In this document: piece after piece, positions 1 to 7,093 of the stretch
Position numbering within the stretch: the stretch's first letter is position 1
Layout of the letters: each line of letters starts with the position of its first letter
Assembly: GCA_045123995.1 (NCBI GenBank)
Contig: JBGVKY010000004.1
Location: 1-16,424 of the forward strand
Origin: HGM11501 sp045123995
GTDB taxonomy: Bacteria; Bacillota; Clostridia; CAKSNL01; HGM11501
Length of the DNA: 16,424 nt
Reading direction: 5' to 3'
Program-made: the position numbers and the translations under genes
The notes under the pieces: generated by a model
What the model saw: the letters and a program-made list of their open reading frames with translations, nothing else
What the model was told of the DNA's origin: nothing
Database searches by the model: none

Positions 1-202
1 AAAGATAAAGTGGATTTAACTGAAAAAACCAGAGTATAAACCGCGATACCAAACTAGCGAAAAAATTAGGATTTGTATTTTGATTAAATAGAGGAGCATT
101 ATTAAATAAGAAAATAAACAAAGCCGTAGGAATACAGCATAAAAAAATCCAAATCAAGCCCTTTAAAAATGCTTTTCCGAAATTCCGTAAATAATTTCCC
201 AT
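1..202 (-). CDS. partial small membrane protein, unknown function
   Basis: The start and first 67 codons of a minus-strand gene that runs off the left edge. The ATG at 202-200 is preceded by a perfect AAGGAGGT (218-211) at 8-nt spacing, which fixes the start. The visible product begins MGNYLRNFGKAFLKGLIWIF. Residues about 14-34 are a strongly hydrophobic stretch typical of a membrane segment, and a second aromatic/hydrophobic patch follows near residues 47-62. It is the next gene after the second effector/partner module, so it may be another partner protein or an unrelated membrane protein. No family is recognised. Confidence 0.6.
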   Translation of the reverse strand, partial: MGNYLRNFGKAFLKGLIWIFLCCIPTALFIFLFNNAPLFNQNTNPNFFASLVSRFILWFFQLNPLYL

Positions 203-220
203 TATATATTACCTCCTTGA

Positions 221-268
221 GTTTTTATTACCGGAATATCGCTTCTGGTTTCGGATGGTAATAAAAAA
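221..268. other. 12-bp inverted repeat in the leader of the partial membrane gene
   Basis: GTTTTTATTACC (221-232) is the reverse complement of GGTAATAAAAAC within 256-268, with an intervening loop of about 24 nt containing a weak inner CCG/CGG pair. On the minus strand it ends 3 nt before the AAGGAGGT of the next gene. It lacks the 3' U-run of a normal intrinsic terminator for that strand. It may fold in the leader mRNA or be a weak terminator after 351-851. Confidence 0.4.
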
Positions 269-280
269 CTGTTTGAACAA

Positions 281-365
281 TCAATAGCCTTTAGGACGCC
301 TGAAAACTGTGGTAAATACTTTGCTGAAAGACACTTCTCTTTTTCAAGCATTACATATTCAGAAT
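281..365 (-). pseudogene. decayed duplicate tail of the 351-851 gene
   Basis: Just past the stop of 351-851, the minus strand repeats two separate pieces of that gene. One, coding EYVMLEK, matches the intact GYVMLEK (bases 511-535). The other, coding EVSFSKVFT, matches the intact EVPFRKVFT (bases 388-418). The stretch between them, about 35 residues in the intact gene, is missing, and the two pieces are now in different frames. The second frame continues TVFRRPKGY to a stop at 281-283. This is best explained as the remnant of a paralogous partner gene shrunk by deletion, and it overlaps the end of the live copy by about 15 bases. Confidence 0.55.
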
Positions 366-851
366 TTTCATGTATTCAAAAAAAGAGGTAAACACTTTCC
401 TGAAAGGCACTTCTTTTTTTGATTTAATTCTTATGACGCTGACCCTTTCATCTGAAAGAACCACATCGGGCAAAACCGTATCTTCATAAAGGTAAAAAGT
501 GGCCTTATTTCCCTTTTCGAGCATTACATATCCTTCTTCTGACCAGATGTATAGATTGTACTTTTTTAAGCTCGAGTCTCTGCTGTTAATTATGCTTGGA
601 AATATGGTTACAAGCTCATCATCAACTACATAGTCAAAGCTATATCTGCCGCTGTGATAATTTATCCTGTATGTTCCGTCACGGTAGAACACACGCGTAA
701 AGTCATGCCCTACTTCCAGTTCCCTTTCATAGTCCATACTGCGATGAAACCAATCAAGTCCCTTTGAAAGTAAATTATCTCCGAACAAAAACATAATACA
801 TAAAAGAACTATAAAAACAGTTAGAACCTTATGTCGTTTTATGAACTTCAT
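351..851 (-). CDS. small membrane-anchored partner protein, candidate immunity protein (unknown family)
   Basis: A 166-residue protein starting MKFIKRHKVLTVFIVLLCIM. It has a positively charged N-terminus, one hydrophobic segment at about residues 9-25, and then a polar, beta-rich domain of about 135 residues, so it is probably a signal-anchor protein with its domain outside the membrane. The start lies 9 nt after the stop of the 370-residue peptidoglycan-binding protein, with AAGGTGA as ribosome binding site, so the two are surely co-transcribed. The order (modular effector, then small one-segment membrane protein) is the same as in the neighbouring module at 2228-4089, although the two small proteins do not look alike. 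I do not recognise a family. An immunity or chaperone role is inferred only from position. Confidence 0.7.
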   Translation of the reverse strand: MKFIKRHKVLTVFIVLLCIMFLFGDNLLSKGLDWFHRSMDYERELEVGHDFTRVFYRDGTYRINYHSGRYSFDYVVDDELVTIFPSIINSRDSSLKKYNLYIWSEEGYVMLEKGNKATFYLYEDTVLPDVVLSDERVSVIRIKSKKEVPFRKVFTSFFEYMKILNM

Positions 852-860
852 AAAATCACC

Positions 861-1973
861 TTACCTTACTGTGTTAAAGTATACTCTTATTTCATATGGA
901 TTTATTGCACCTGACATTTGAGATATTTTGGCCACATCATTCGCTACTGTTCCTTTACTTATATTTATGATCCATTTGCCGTCTTCGTCCTTGCTTAATG
1001 TCATCCATTCTGTAAAATCGTATGTATCTTCCAGCATTGCAGTTATAATCCAATTTCCTTCTTTATTCTTATAACCTTTTACATGAATTGTAGCTTTATG
1101 TATCGAATAATATAAGTCCGGAGTATCAAAAGCAATGCCTTCTAAGTCCGTATCTATAGTCTCTCCATCAGAATTTGCTATAGCTTTGTCCAATGCATTG
1201 AGATATACAGGGTCTTGTACGATCAATTTAGCAATATCTGACTCATTTCCCATCACCATTGTTGTAGGGTTATCCTGCAAAGAATGTTCAAGCATAAATT
1301 TTGAAACAGGGCAGTCTTTTAAGGCGACCTTTGAACCTTGTTTCCAAATTTCTCGTTGAACCTCTTTTTGAAGGGCATCTATGGTTTCATCTTTTGTTTT
1401 AGCCGCTTCCTCTTCAATTCTAAAAGCTTCTTGTAGCCAATTGATCTCTTCATCCTGGGTTTCGTTCTTTAATTTCACCGGTGTTTTCCTTGATTCCGTA
1501 GTTGAAAAATACTCTCCTCTAGTCTCATTATCCATCAAAGTATAGGATACATCCTTGTTTTCTTCGCTTTTGCCTATTTTTCTCGGGTCATTAACTTCGT
1601 CAGGCTCATAAATCCCCCGGGGGTCCTGCTTGGTTTCGGGAACATATGCTCCCCTTGGCTTTATCTGCTCTTCTTTTTTCTTCTTTTTGTTGTAAATGGA
1701 ATCCCAGGTTTCGTCGCCCACAATTCCGTCAACGGATAAGCCGTTTTCTCTTTGGTAGTCCATTACCGCATTGGCTGTTTTGGCTCCGTATCTGCCGTCA
1801 ACAAATAGCTTTTCTCCCTTTTTGTCTTTATATCCTTCTTCGTTTAAGAAGCTTTGCACCCCTTTCACGGCATCGGAATTAAAGGTAGCAGGATAAAGAG
1901 CCTCTTTTTCTTTTTTTAGCTTTTTAAAATCATCACTTTTAAGCTCATCTGCTTCTATACTGTCTTTATACAT
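861..1973 (-). CDS. peptidoglycan-binding modular protein with unrecognised C-terminal domain, putative polymorphic effector
   Basis: A 370-residue protein. Residues about 35-95 form a PG_binding_1 domain: GVQSFLNEEGY, then LFVDGRYGAKTANAVMDYQ, then GLSVDGIVGDETW. The first 100 residues are almost identical to those of the 2794-4089 protein, down to the lysine-rich patch after DSIY. A linker at about 105-140 contains three degenerate 12-residue repeats starting KPRGAY, DPRGIY and DPRKIG. The C-terminal domain (about 215-370), with FDTPDLYYSIHKATIHVKGY and LEDTYDF, has no counterpart in the other protein and I cannot name it. There is no signal peptide or membrane segment, so export would need a dedicated route. 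AAGGAGG sits 7 nt before the ATG. The variable C-terminus on a constant binding module suggests a toxin or effector, which is inference. Confidence 0.8.
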   Translation of the reverse strand: MYKDSIEADELKSDDFKKLKKEKEALYPATFNSDAVKGVQSFLNEEGYKDKKGEKLFVDGRYGAKTANAVMDYQRENGLSVDGIVGDETWDSIYNKKKKKEEQIKPRGAYVPETKQDPRGIYEPDEVNDPRKIGKSEENKDVSYTLMDNETRGEYFSTTESRKTPVKLKNETQDEEINWLQEAFRIEEEAAKTKDETIDALQKEVQREIWKQGSKVALKDCPVSKFMLEHSLQDNPTTMVMGNESDIAKLIVQDPVYLNALDKAIANSDGETIDTDLEGIAFDTPDLYYSIHKATIHVKGYKNKEGNWIITAMLEDTYDFTEWMTLSKDEDGKWIINISKGTVANDVAKISQMSGAINPYEIRVYFNTVR

Positions 1974-1988
1974 TTTATTCCTCCTTTG

Positions 1989-2017
1989 ATTATATCATAT
2001 TTTTACTGTCATGACAA
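1989..2017 (-). promoter_or_regulatory. putative promoter overlapping a TGTCATGACA palindrome
   Basis: On the minus strand TTGTCA (2017-2012), a 17-nt spacer and TATAAT (1994-1989) precede the 370-residue effector gene. The -10 box ends one base before AAAGGAGG, so transcription would start inside the ribosome binding site. That makes this either a very short-leader promoter or a chance match. The -35 box is part of the 10-bp perfect palindrome at 2007-2016, a possible operator. Confidence 0.4.
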
Positions 2018-2049
2018 TGTTATTTTATCCTGTTGCTCTCTTGAGACGC

Positions 2050-2082
2050 AAAAAAAGAACAAGCACATTGCTTGTTCTTTTT
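2050..2082 (-). terminator. intrinsic terminator after the lipase/partner module
   Basis: A 14-bp stem (2052-2065 with 2069-2082, core AGAACAAGCA/TGCTTGTTCT) with a 3-nt loop. On the minus strand the stem runs straight into a U-run. It closes the 4089-2228 transcription unit and closely resembles the nrdG terminator at 4264-4295. Confidence 0.8.
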
Positions 2083-2086
2083 CGTA

Positions 2087-2125
2087 TTATTCTAGATAGA
2101 GCGTGATTTTTTCCGCAATATTCAG
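2087..2125 (-). pseudogene. duplicated scrap of the nrdG 3' end
   Basis: Directly upstream of the 2050-2082 terminator the minus strand codes LNIAEKITLYLE and a stop, nearly matching the last codons of nrdG (ESGEITLYLE, stop at 4299). The 15 bases GATAGAGCGTGATTT are identical at 2095-2109 and 4307-4321, and each copy is followed, at the same distance, by the same type of hairpin. An in-frame TAG at 2126-2128 ends the similarity. It is a footprint of tandem duplication rather than a gene. Confidence 0.65.
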
Positions 2126-2227
2126 CTATTTTTCTCTGTGTCTTCTGTCTTCACTTCCACCAGTGCTTTTTTCCTAGCCATGCCATTATCTGTGTCTATA
2201 TAAAATCTCGTGTTTACGACGCCTCAC

Positions 2228-2788
2228 TTATTCAACGTCAAATTCAAATTTTATAAGTCTTACTCCGAAAATTTCTTCTGCTTTATCAGGAGTAATATAA
2301 TGACCTCCGCTCCCTATTCCTCCTGTAGACTGGAAATGCAACTCAGTATCGACAGACAAATCCAAATTATATATTGCGTTGTGCCCCTTTGCTTTTTTCA
2401 TATACCAACGAGCAGAACCGGCGCTAAAACTAAGCCCCGTTATCTTTTCAATATCTAAAACATCTATATACTGTCTTAAATTTTCAGATTCTTCTTTCCC
2501 TCTTAAATTTAATACAGTAATTCCAAGGCTGGTGCTTTTAGCTTCCTCCTGCCCTTTTAAATAGATACAATATCTGGGTTTGAATCCGTCATTTGTCGAA
2601 AAGCCTATACAATCAAATTCGCAAAATGCCGTACCGGATAGTGTTTTTTCTTCCCCGTAAAGAGTATATGTTAATGTATATGAAATTTCTTTCCTTGTAA
2701 TTTCAGTCATAACCGAAACCACCAATTGAGCTATTAATATGAACACCAACACTCCTGCTATGATTAAGATATTTTCCTTCCTTTTCAT
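2228..2788 (-). CDS. small membrane-anchored partner of the lipase-like protein, candidate immunity protein
   Basis: A 186-residue protein starting MKRKENILIIAGVLVFILIA. It has a short basic N-terminus, a single membrane segment at about residues 7-27, and then a mixed polar domain with two nearby cysteines (C56 and C60 region) and a C-terminal half rich in Gly and aromatic residues. The ATG follows the stop of the lipase-like gene by only 5 nt, with GGAG inside the end of that gene, so translation is probably coupled. No recognised family and no clear similarity to the 166-residue protein in the next module beyond the shared layout. A role in protecting against or localising the upstream enzyme is inferred from this arrangement. 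Confidence 0.7.
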   Translation of the reverse strand: MKRKENILIIAGVLVFILIAQLVVSVMTEITRKEISYTLTYTLYGEEKTLSGTAFCEFDCIGFSTNDGFKPRYCIYLKGQEEAKSTSLGITVLNLRGKEESENLRQYIDVLDIEKITGLSFSAGSARWYMKKAKGHNAIYNLDLSVDTELHFQSTGGIGSGGHYITPDKAEEIFGVRLIKFEFDVE

Positions 2789-2793
2789 GCTTA

Positions 2794-4089
2794 TTACTCC
2801 TGTTCTTGAATTGCCTTATTTACCGCTTTCATTTTATGATTTTCAACCCCACCGAAAATTGCCACTGTTGCGCCAATTATCCCGGTTTTCGGGAAATATC
2901 TTGCCCAGTATGCATATTTGTTTTGGTCAGGCAAATAGGTTACATCTATATGTTCATTTACTTTCCCTTGTACATCGTGTAAAATCTCATTTTCCACAAT
3001 ATAGGATTTAATGTTTCCTTTATAGCCTTCCGCGCTCAACCCATAGTCTTCAAGGTTTGCCCAAGCCGGATTAAATACTACTGCATCACAGTTTGTTGCC
3101 GTTGCAGCAGCAATAGCTTCAGCTCCGCCCTTAGAATGTCCTACAAAAGTAACTTTCTGCCCGTCATGTTTTTTCACAAACTCATTTGCATATTCAATAG
3201 CTTCTTGCATATCAACGGAATTTGGACCAAATGCTTGTTCTGCATTATTTTTCCAGTCATCCCAATTCCACGTCGAACCTTCAAAGACTAACACATATTC
3301 CGTTGGTTCGATTCCCCATTCGCTTCGTTTTACATATATTCCAACTTTCAAGCCTTCCGTTCCTTCATGGCTGTCTTCCATATACCATCCGTCAGTTAGT
3401 CGTTTTCCCAGCGGTGAATTTTTATCATAGCTATATACATGCTCCGCCATTGCTGCAGCCTGTATATCAAACTCACTTATTTCCTCATGCGTATTATTTA
3501 CGGGTTTATCCATTGTTTTTTTCTCTTCTGTATTTAATGCAAATTTCTCAGAAGTCCTATCGTCTGCGAAGACATCGAATTCCCTTTCTGCTTTTTCAGG
3601 TATATCCCCTGTTTTGTTATGAGTATATGTAGGAATTCCCCACACAGCATTCCTCGTTATTTCAAGTATTTCTCTTTCCATATCTTTTCCCGGTTTATGG
3701 GTTGAAAATTTCGGCAGATTTATACTTTCATAGTTTTCTGTTTTGCGGTTATTTTTTATTGCCTCTTTAAAATACGACTCATTTTCCTTTTTCTTCTTTT
3801 TTCTGTAAATGGAGTCCCAGGTTTCGTCGCCCACAATTCCGTCCACGGATAATCCGTTTTCTCTTTGGTAGTCCATTACCGCATTGGCAGTGTTGGCTCC
3901 GTATCTTCCGTCAACAAAAAGCTTTTCGCCGCTTTTATCGGTGTAACCCTCTTCATTCAAGAAGCTCTGCACGCCCTTTACGGCGTCAAAGTTAAAGGTT
4001 TGAGGATAAAGCTCTTCATTTTCCTTTTTAAGCTTTTTAAAATCATCGCTTTTAAGCTCTGATGCTTCTATACTGTTTTCTCTGTACAT
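2794..4089 (-). CDS. peptidoglycan-binding domain fused to a class 3 lipase-like hydrolase, putative effector
   Basis: A 431-residue protein. Residues about 36-96 are a PG_binding_1 domain (FVDGRYGANTANAVMDYQ, VDGIVGDETWDSIY), almost identical to the 861-1973 protein. A variable charged linker follows to about 200. Residues about 205-425 look like an alpha/beta hydrolase of the class 3 lipase/DUF2974 type: AAAMAEHVYSYD at the start, VFEGSTWNWDDW as the likely oxyanion strand, then VTFVGHSKGGAEA, whose Ser319 is the expected nucleophile, then VVFNPAW. Candidate acid and base are Asp372 and His418. There is no signal peptide. Phospholipid or ester hydrolysis is expected from the family; the substrate is unknown. 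AAGGAGGT at 4102-4095 sets the start. It forms an operon with 2228-2788. Confidence 0.85.
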   Translation of the reverse strand: MYRENSIEASELKSDDFKKLKKENEELYPQTFNFDAVKGVQSFLNEEGYTDKSGEKLFVDGRYGANTANAVMDYQRENGLSVDGIVGDETWDSIYRKKKKKENESYFKEAIKNNRKTENYESINLPKFSTHKPGKDMEREILEITRNAVWGIPTYTHNKTGDIPEKAEREFDVFADDRTSEKFALNTEEKKTMDKPVNNTHEEISEFDIQAAAMAEHVYSYDKNSPLGKRLTDGWYMEDSHEGTEGLKVGIYVKRSEWGIEPTEYVLVFEGSTWNWDDWKNNAEQAFGPNSVDMQEAIEYANEFVKKHDGQKVTFVGHSKGGAEAIAAATATNCDAVVFNPAWANLEDYGLSAEGYKGNIKSYIVENEILHDVQGKVNEHIDVTYLPDQNKYAYWARYFPKTGIIGATVAIFGGVENHKMKAVNKAIQEQE

Positions 4090-4102
4090 TTTGTACCTCC
4101 TT

Positions 4103-4186
4103 AATTATAACATAGTCCGTTGCCTTTAGCAACAAATTTTTCCGGGGACGGATAAAACCGTCACACCTGCAAAGTTAACCTCACAG
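4103..4186 (-). promoter_or_regulatory. structured 5' leader of the lipase-like effector mRNA
   Basis: Between the predicted transcription start (about 4185) and the ribosome binding site lie about 95 nt with two small perfect hairpins, GACGG/CCGTC (4147-4162) and GTTGC/GCAAC (4119-4133). The sequence UCCGU from the first hairpin could instead pair with ACGGA just after the second, so two mutually exclusive folds are possible, 14 nt from the ribosome binding site. No known riboswitch consensus is recognised. Confidence 0.35.
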
Positions 4187-4191
4187 TTAAT

Positions 4192-4220
4192 ATTATAACA
4201 TAAAAAGTTATGCTTGTCAA
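4192..4220 (-). promoter_or_regulatory. consensus sigma-A type promoter for the lipase-like effector operon
   Basis: On the minus strand TTGACA (4220-4215), a 17-nt spacer and TATAAT (4197-4192) form a perfect consensus promoter, placed between the nrdG terminator and the effector gene. It makes the module an independent transcription unit with a leader of about 95 nt. Confidence 0.85.
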
Positions 4221-4263
4221 GAGGCATTTTACTTTTTACGTTATTTTTGGTTGTTTATATTGC

Positions 4264-4295
4264 AAAAAAGAACAGGCTAAATGCCTGTTCTTTTT
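4264..4295 (-). terminator. nrdDG operon terminator
   Basis: AAAAAGAACAGGC (4265-4277) pairs with GCCTGTTCTTTTT (4283-4295) around a 5-nt loop, and the minus-strand transcript continues into U residues. The stem begins 4 nt after the nrdG stop. Confidence 0.85.
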
Positions 4296-4298
4296 GTT

Positions 4299-4820
4299 TC
4301 ATTCAAGATAGAGCGTGATTTCGCCCGATTCTCTTGTTTTATTTAAATCTATTACCCTCTGGTTTTCCGAGCCTCTGAACTTTAATCTTATATTATAAAG
4401 CTCCTCTATAAATTCTCCGTCAACCAAAATGTCTATAAGGGATAAAAGCTTTTCGGTATCTTCGGTATATACTCGTCCTCCGGGGATTAAATCCCTGTCG
4501 TAGGTATATCCCGTATAACACCAGATATTTTTATCGGGATAGGTCTTCTTCACTTTTTCTATAAAGGGAAGTAGACCCTTTTGATTTACCTTTTCCATGG
4601 GCTCACCGCCAAGGAGGGAAAGACCTTTTATATAGCTTGGACTGAGCATTTTCAAAATTTGCTCCTCCACCTCTTTTGTAAATGGCTCTCCTGAATTAAA
4701 ATCCCAGGTTTCTTTATTGAAGCAGTTTTTACATCTGTGAGTGCAACCCGATACGAAAAGAGAAATTCTTACGCCCTCGCCGTTGGCTATATCGCAGTTT
4801 TTTATGGCAGAATAATTCAT
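4299..4820 (-). CDS. nrdG: anaerobic ribonucleoside-triphosphate reductase activating protein (radical SAM)
   Basis: A 173-residue radical SAM enzyme that uses S-adenosylmethionine and a [4Fe-4S] cluster to put the glycyl radical on NrdD. The cluster ligands are visible as C26-x3-C30-x2-C33 in SGCTHRCKNCFN, followed by TWDF as usual in NrdG. LLGGEPM (about residues 69-75) is the SAM-binding GGE motif. The length is normal for the family. The ATG shares one base with the nrdD stop codon (TAATG), so translation is coupled. The last codons (EITLYLE) are duplicated as a scrap at 2087-2125. The assignment is firm from motifs and neighbour. Confidence 0.96.
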   Translation of the reverse strand: MNYSAIKNCDIANGEGVRISLFVSGCTHRCKNCFNKETWDFNSGEPFTKEVEEQILKMLSPSYIKGLSLLGGEPMEKVNQKGLLPFIEKVKKTYPDKNIWCYTGYTYDRDLIPGGRVYTEDTEKLLSLIDILVDGEFIEELYNIRLKFRGSENQRVIDLNKTRESGEITLYLE

Positions 4821-7003
4821 TATAAGTGAAGTACCCTTTCCTTGATTTCCTGGGTTCTGCCCTGATTCCAGTACTGTGAGCCGATGTATCCGCAGGTACG
4901 GCGCGCCACATTCATCTTGCTCTGGTCACGGTTTTTACAGTTGGGGCATTCCCATACCAATTTTCCGTCATCGTCCTTAATCTGGATTTCTCCGTCGTAG
5001 CCGCAAACCTGACAGTAGTCGGATTTTGTATTAAGCTCCGCATACATTATGTTGTCATAGATAAACTTCATAACGTCAAGTACCGCAGGAATGTTGTCCT
5101 GCATGTTGGGAACTTCCACATAGCTTATGGCTCCGCCGGGAGAAAGTGCCTGGAACTTGGATTCAAGTGCAAGCTTTGAAAATGCATCTATGTCCTCTGT
5201 TACATGAACATGGTAGGAATTTGTGATATAGTTTTTATCGGTTACACCGGAAATCTTACCAAATCTCTTCTGCAGGCACTTAGCAAACTTGTAGGTTGTG
5301 GATTCCAAGGGTGTTCCGTAAAGAGAATAGTCGATGTTTTCAGCTTCTTTCCATCTTCTGCAAGCGGCATTTAATGCTTCAAGCACCTTTAAGCCAAATT
5401 CTTCGCCCTCTTTTTCCGTGAGCTTCTTTCCTGTTATGGCATATACACACTCCCAGAGACCTGCAAAGCCTAAAGAAATGGTGGAATAGCCTCCGTGTAA
5501 AAGCTCAGTTATGGGCTGACCCTTGGGAAGACGGGAAATTGCACCGTACTGCCACAAAATGGGAGCCGCATCGGATAAGGTTCCCTCCAAACGCTCGTGA
5601 CGGCACTGGAGTGCTCTGTGGCAAAGCTCAAGTCTTTCTTCCAAAATCTCCCAGAATCTCTGCTCGTCTTTATTTTCAGCTCGTGCAGAGCAGGCAACGT
5701 CAACTAAGTTTATTGTTACAACGCCCTGATTGAATCTTCCGTAATACTTGGGGTTTCCGTCTTTATCCACATAAGGAGTCAAAAAGCTTCTGCAGCCCAT
5801 GCATGTATAGCAATGACCTTCACCGTTTTTGTCCTTTTTAAGGTCAAGCATGATTTTTTCGGAAATATAATCGGGAACCATTCTCTTGGCGGTACATTTA
5901 GCCGCCAGCTCAGTAAGATACCAATAGGGAGCGTCCTCGGTTATATTATCCTCTTCTAAAACGTATATAAGCTTGGGGAATGCAGGTGTAACCAAAATTC
6001 CCGCTTCGTTCTTTACGCCATCGCATCTCTGACGGAGAACTTCTTCGATAATCAAAGCAAGGTCTCTCTTTAATACGGGGTCTTTAGCTTCGTTTAAGTA
6101 CATAAATACCGTTACGAAAGGAGCCTGACCATTGGTGGTAAGAAGTGTAACCACCTGATACTGAATGGTCTGTACGCCTCTTTTAATTTCGTCTAAAAGA
6201 CGGCTTTCAACTATTTTAGAAATCTTCTCGTCAGAAAGTGCAATATCTGCTTCCTCGAATTCCTTTTCTACCTGACGGCGGATTTTTTCTCTTGAAATCT
6301 GCACGAAAGGCGCAAGGTGTGTAAGGCTTATGCTCTGTCCGCCGTACTGATTACTTGCAACCTGAGCGATAATCTGTGTTGCAATGTTACAAGCGGTTGA
6401 AAAGCTGTGAGGCTTTTCAATCATAGTTCCCGAAATAACAGTTCCGTTCTGGAGCATATCCTCTAAGTTTACAAGGTCGCAGTTATGCATATGCTGTGCG
6501 AAATAGTCCGCATCGTGGAAATGAATCAAACCGTCCTCGTGGGCCTGGACAATGTCTTGAGGAAGGAGTATTCTCTTTGTGATATCCTTACTAACCTCTC
6601 CTGCCATATAGTCACGCTGAACGCTGTTGACTGTGGGATTTTTGTTGGAGTTTTCCTGCTTAACCTCTTCGTTGTTGCACTCTATAAGGGAAAGAATCTG
6701 GTTGTCGGTGGTGTTTGCAACTCTGGCTAAGTTTCTTGTAAAACGGTAGCGGATATATCTTTTTGCTGTCTCAGGTGCACCCTGCAGGATTATGTGGGTT
6801 TCAACAAGCTCCTGAATTTCTTCCACGCTCATGGCACGGCCGATGTCTCTGCAGTAGTCCTCGATAACTAAAGATATATAATCAATCTGTCTGTCAGTGA
6901 GCTCCTTGGTGCCTGTTGTGGCAGCATTTGCCCCTTCTATAGCCTTTTTGATTTTTATCCTGTTAAACTCTTCTTCTGCTCCGTTTCTTTTAATAATTTT
7001 CAT
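4820..7003 (-). CDS. nrdD: anaerobic (class III) ribonucleoside-triphosphate reductase
   Basis: A 727-residue glycyl radical enzyme that makes deoxyribonucleotides from ribonucleoside triphosphates without oxygen. Residues about 1-95 are an ATP-cone (MKIIKRNGAEEEFNRIKIKK), the allosteric nucleotide site. The central barrel contains MHNCDLVNLEDML and CYTCMGCRSF, which hold the conserved cysteines expected at the active site. A C-terminal zinc site is formed by C664/C667 and C686/C689. RRTCGYIG carries the radical Gly705 near the end. The length is typical. The ribosome binding site GGGGA lies about 8 nt before the ATG at 7003. It is transcribed with nrdG and is divergent from a Crp-family regulator, with a palindrome in between. 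Confidence 0.97.
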   Translation of the reverse strand: MKIIKRNGAEEEFNRIKIKKAIEGANAATTGTKELTDRQIDYISLVIEDYCRDIGRAMSVEEIQELVETHIILQGAPETAKRYIRYRFTRNLARVANTTDNQILSLIECNNEEVKQENSNKNPTVNSVQRDYMAGEVSKDITKRILLPQDIVQAHEDGLIHFHDADYFAQHMHNCDLVNLEDMLQNGTVISGTMIEKPHSFSTACNIATQIIAQVASNQYGGQSISLTHLAPFVQISREKIRRQVEKEFEEADIALSDEKISKIVESRLLDEIKRGVQTIQYQVVTLLTTNGQAPFVTVFMYLNEAKDPVLKRDLALIIEEVLRQRCDGVKNEAGILVTPAFPKLIYVLEEDNITEDAPYWYLTELAAKCTAKRMVPDYISEKIMLDLKKDKNGEGHCYTCMGCRSFLTPYVDKDGNPKYYGRFNQGVVTINLVDVACSARAENKDEQRFWEILEERLELCHRALQCRHERLEGTLSDAAPILWQYGAISRLPKGQPITELLHGGYSTISLGFAGLWECVYAITGKKLTEKEGEEFGLKVLEALNAACRRWKEAENIDYSLYGTPLESTTYKFAKCLQKRFGKISGVTDKNYITNSYHVHVTEDIDAFSKLALESKFQALSPGGAISYVEVPNMQDNIPAVLDVMKFIYDNIMYAELNTKSDYCQVCGYDGEIQIKDDDGKLVWECPNCKNRDQSKMNVARRTCGYIGSQYWNQGRTQEIKERVLHL

Positions 7004-7056
7004 TTTTATTTCCCCTTTTATCTTAAGCTTTTTAAATCATTCTACCAGCAAAATCA

Positions 7057-7085
7057 ATTATAATATAAAGCCCCTATATAAGTAA
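7057..7085 (-). promoter_or_regulatory. likely nrdDG promoter
   Basis: On the minus strand TATAAT (7062-7057) is preceded at 17 nt by a poor -35 (TTACTT, 7085-7080). A weak -35 suggests activation, and the 18-bp palindrome is centred about 50 bp upstream of the predicted start. Confidence 0.5.
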
Positions 7086-7093
7086 AATCTTTT

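Noticed and set aside
1020..1040. DTYD motif in the C-terminal domain of the 370-residue effector as a colicin M-type lipid II hydrolase signature
   Set aside because: Colicin M has D-x-Y-D followed after five residues by HR; here the HR pair is absent and the rest shows no convincing match.
1614..1623. CCCCCGGGGG palindrome
   Set aside because: It is inside the PRG repeat linker of the effector and is explained by Pro-Arg-Gly codons.
6485..6730. Plus-strand open frame opposite nrdD
   Set aside because: It is antisense to the conserved nrdD coding sequence and has no ribosome binding site; other plus-strand frames opposite the large minus-strand genes are rejected for the same reason.
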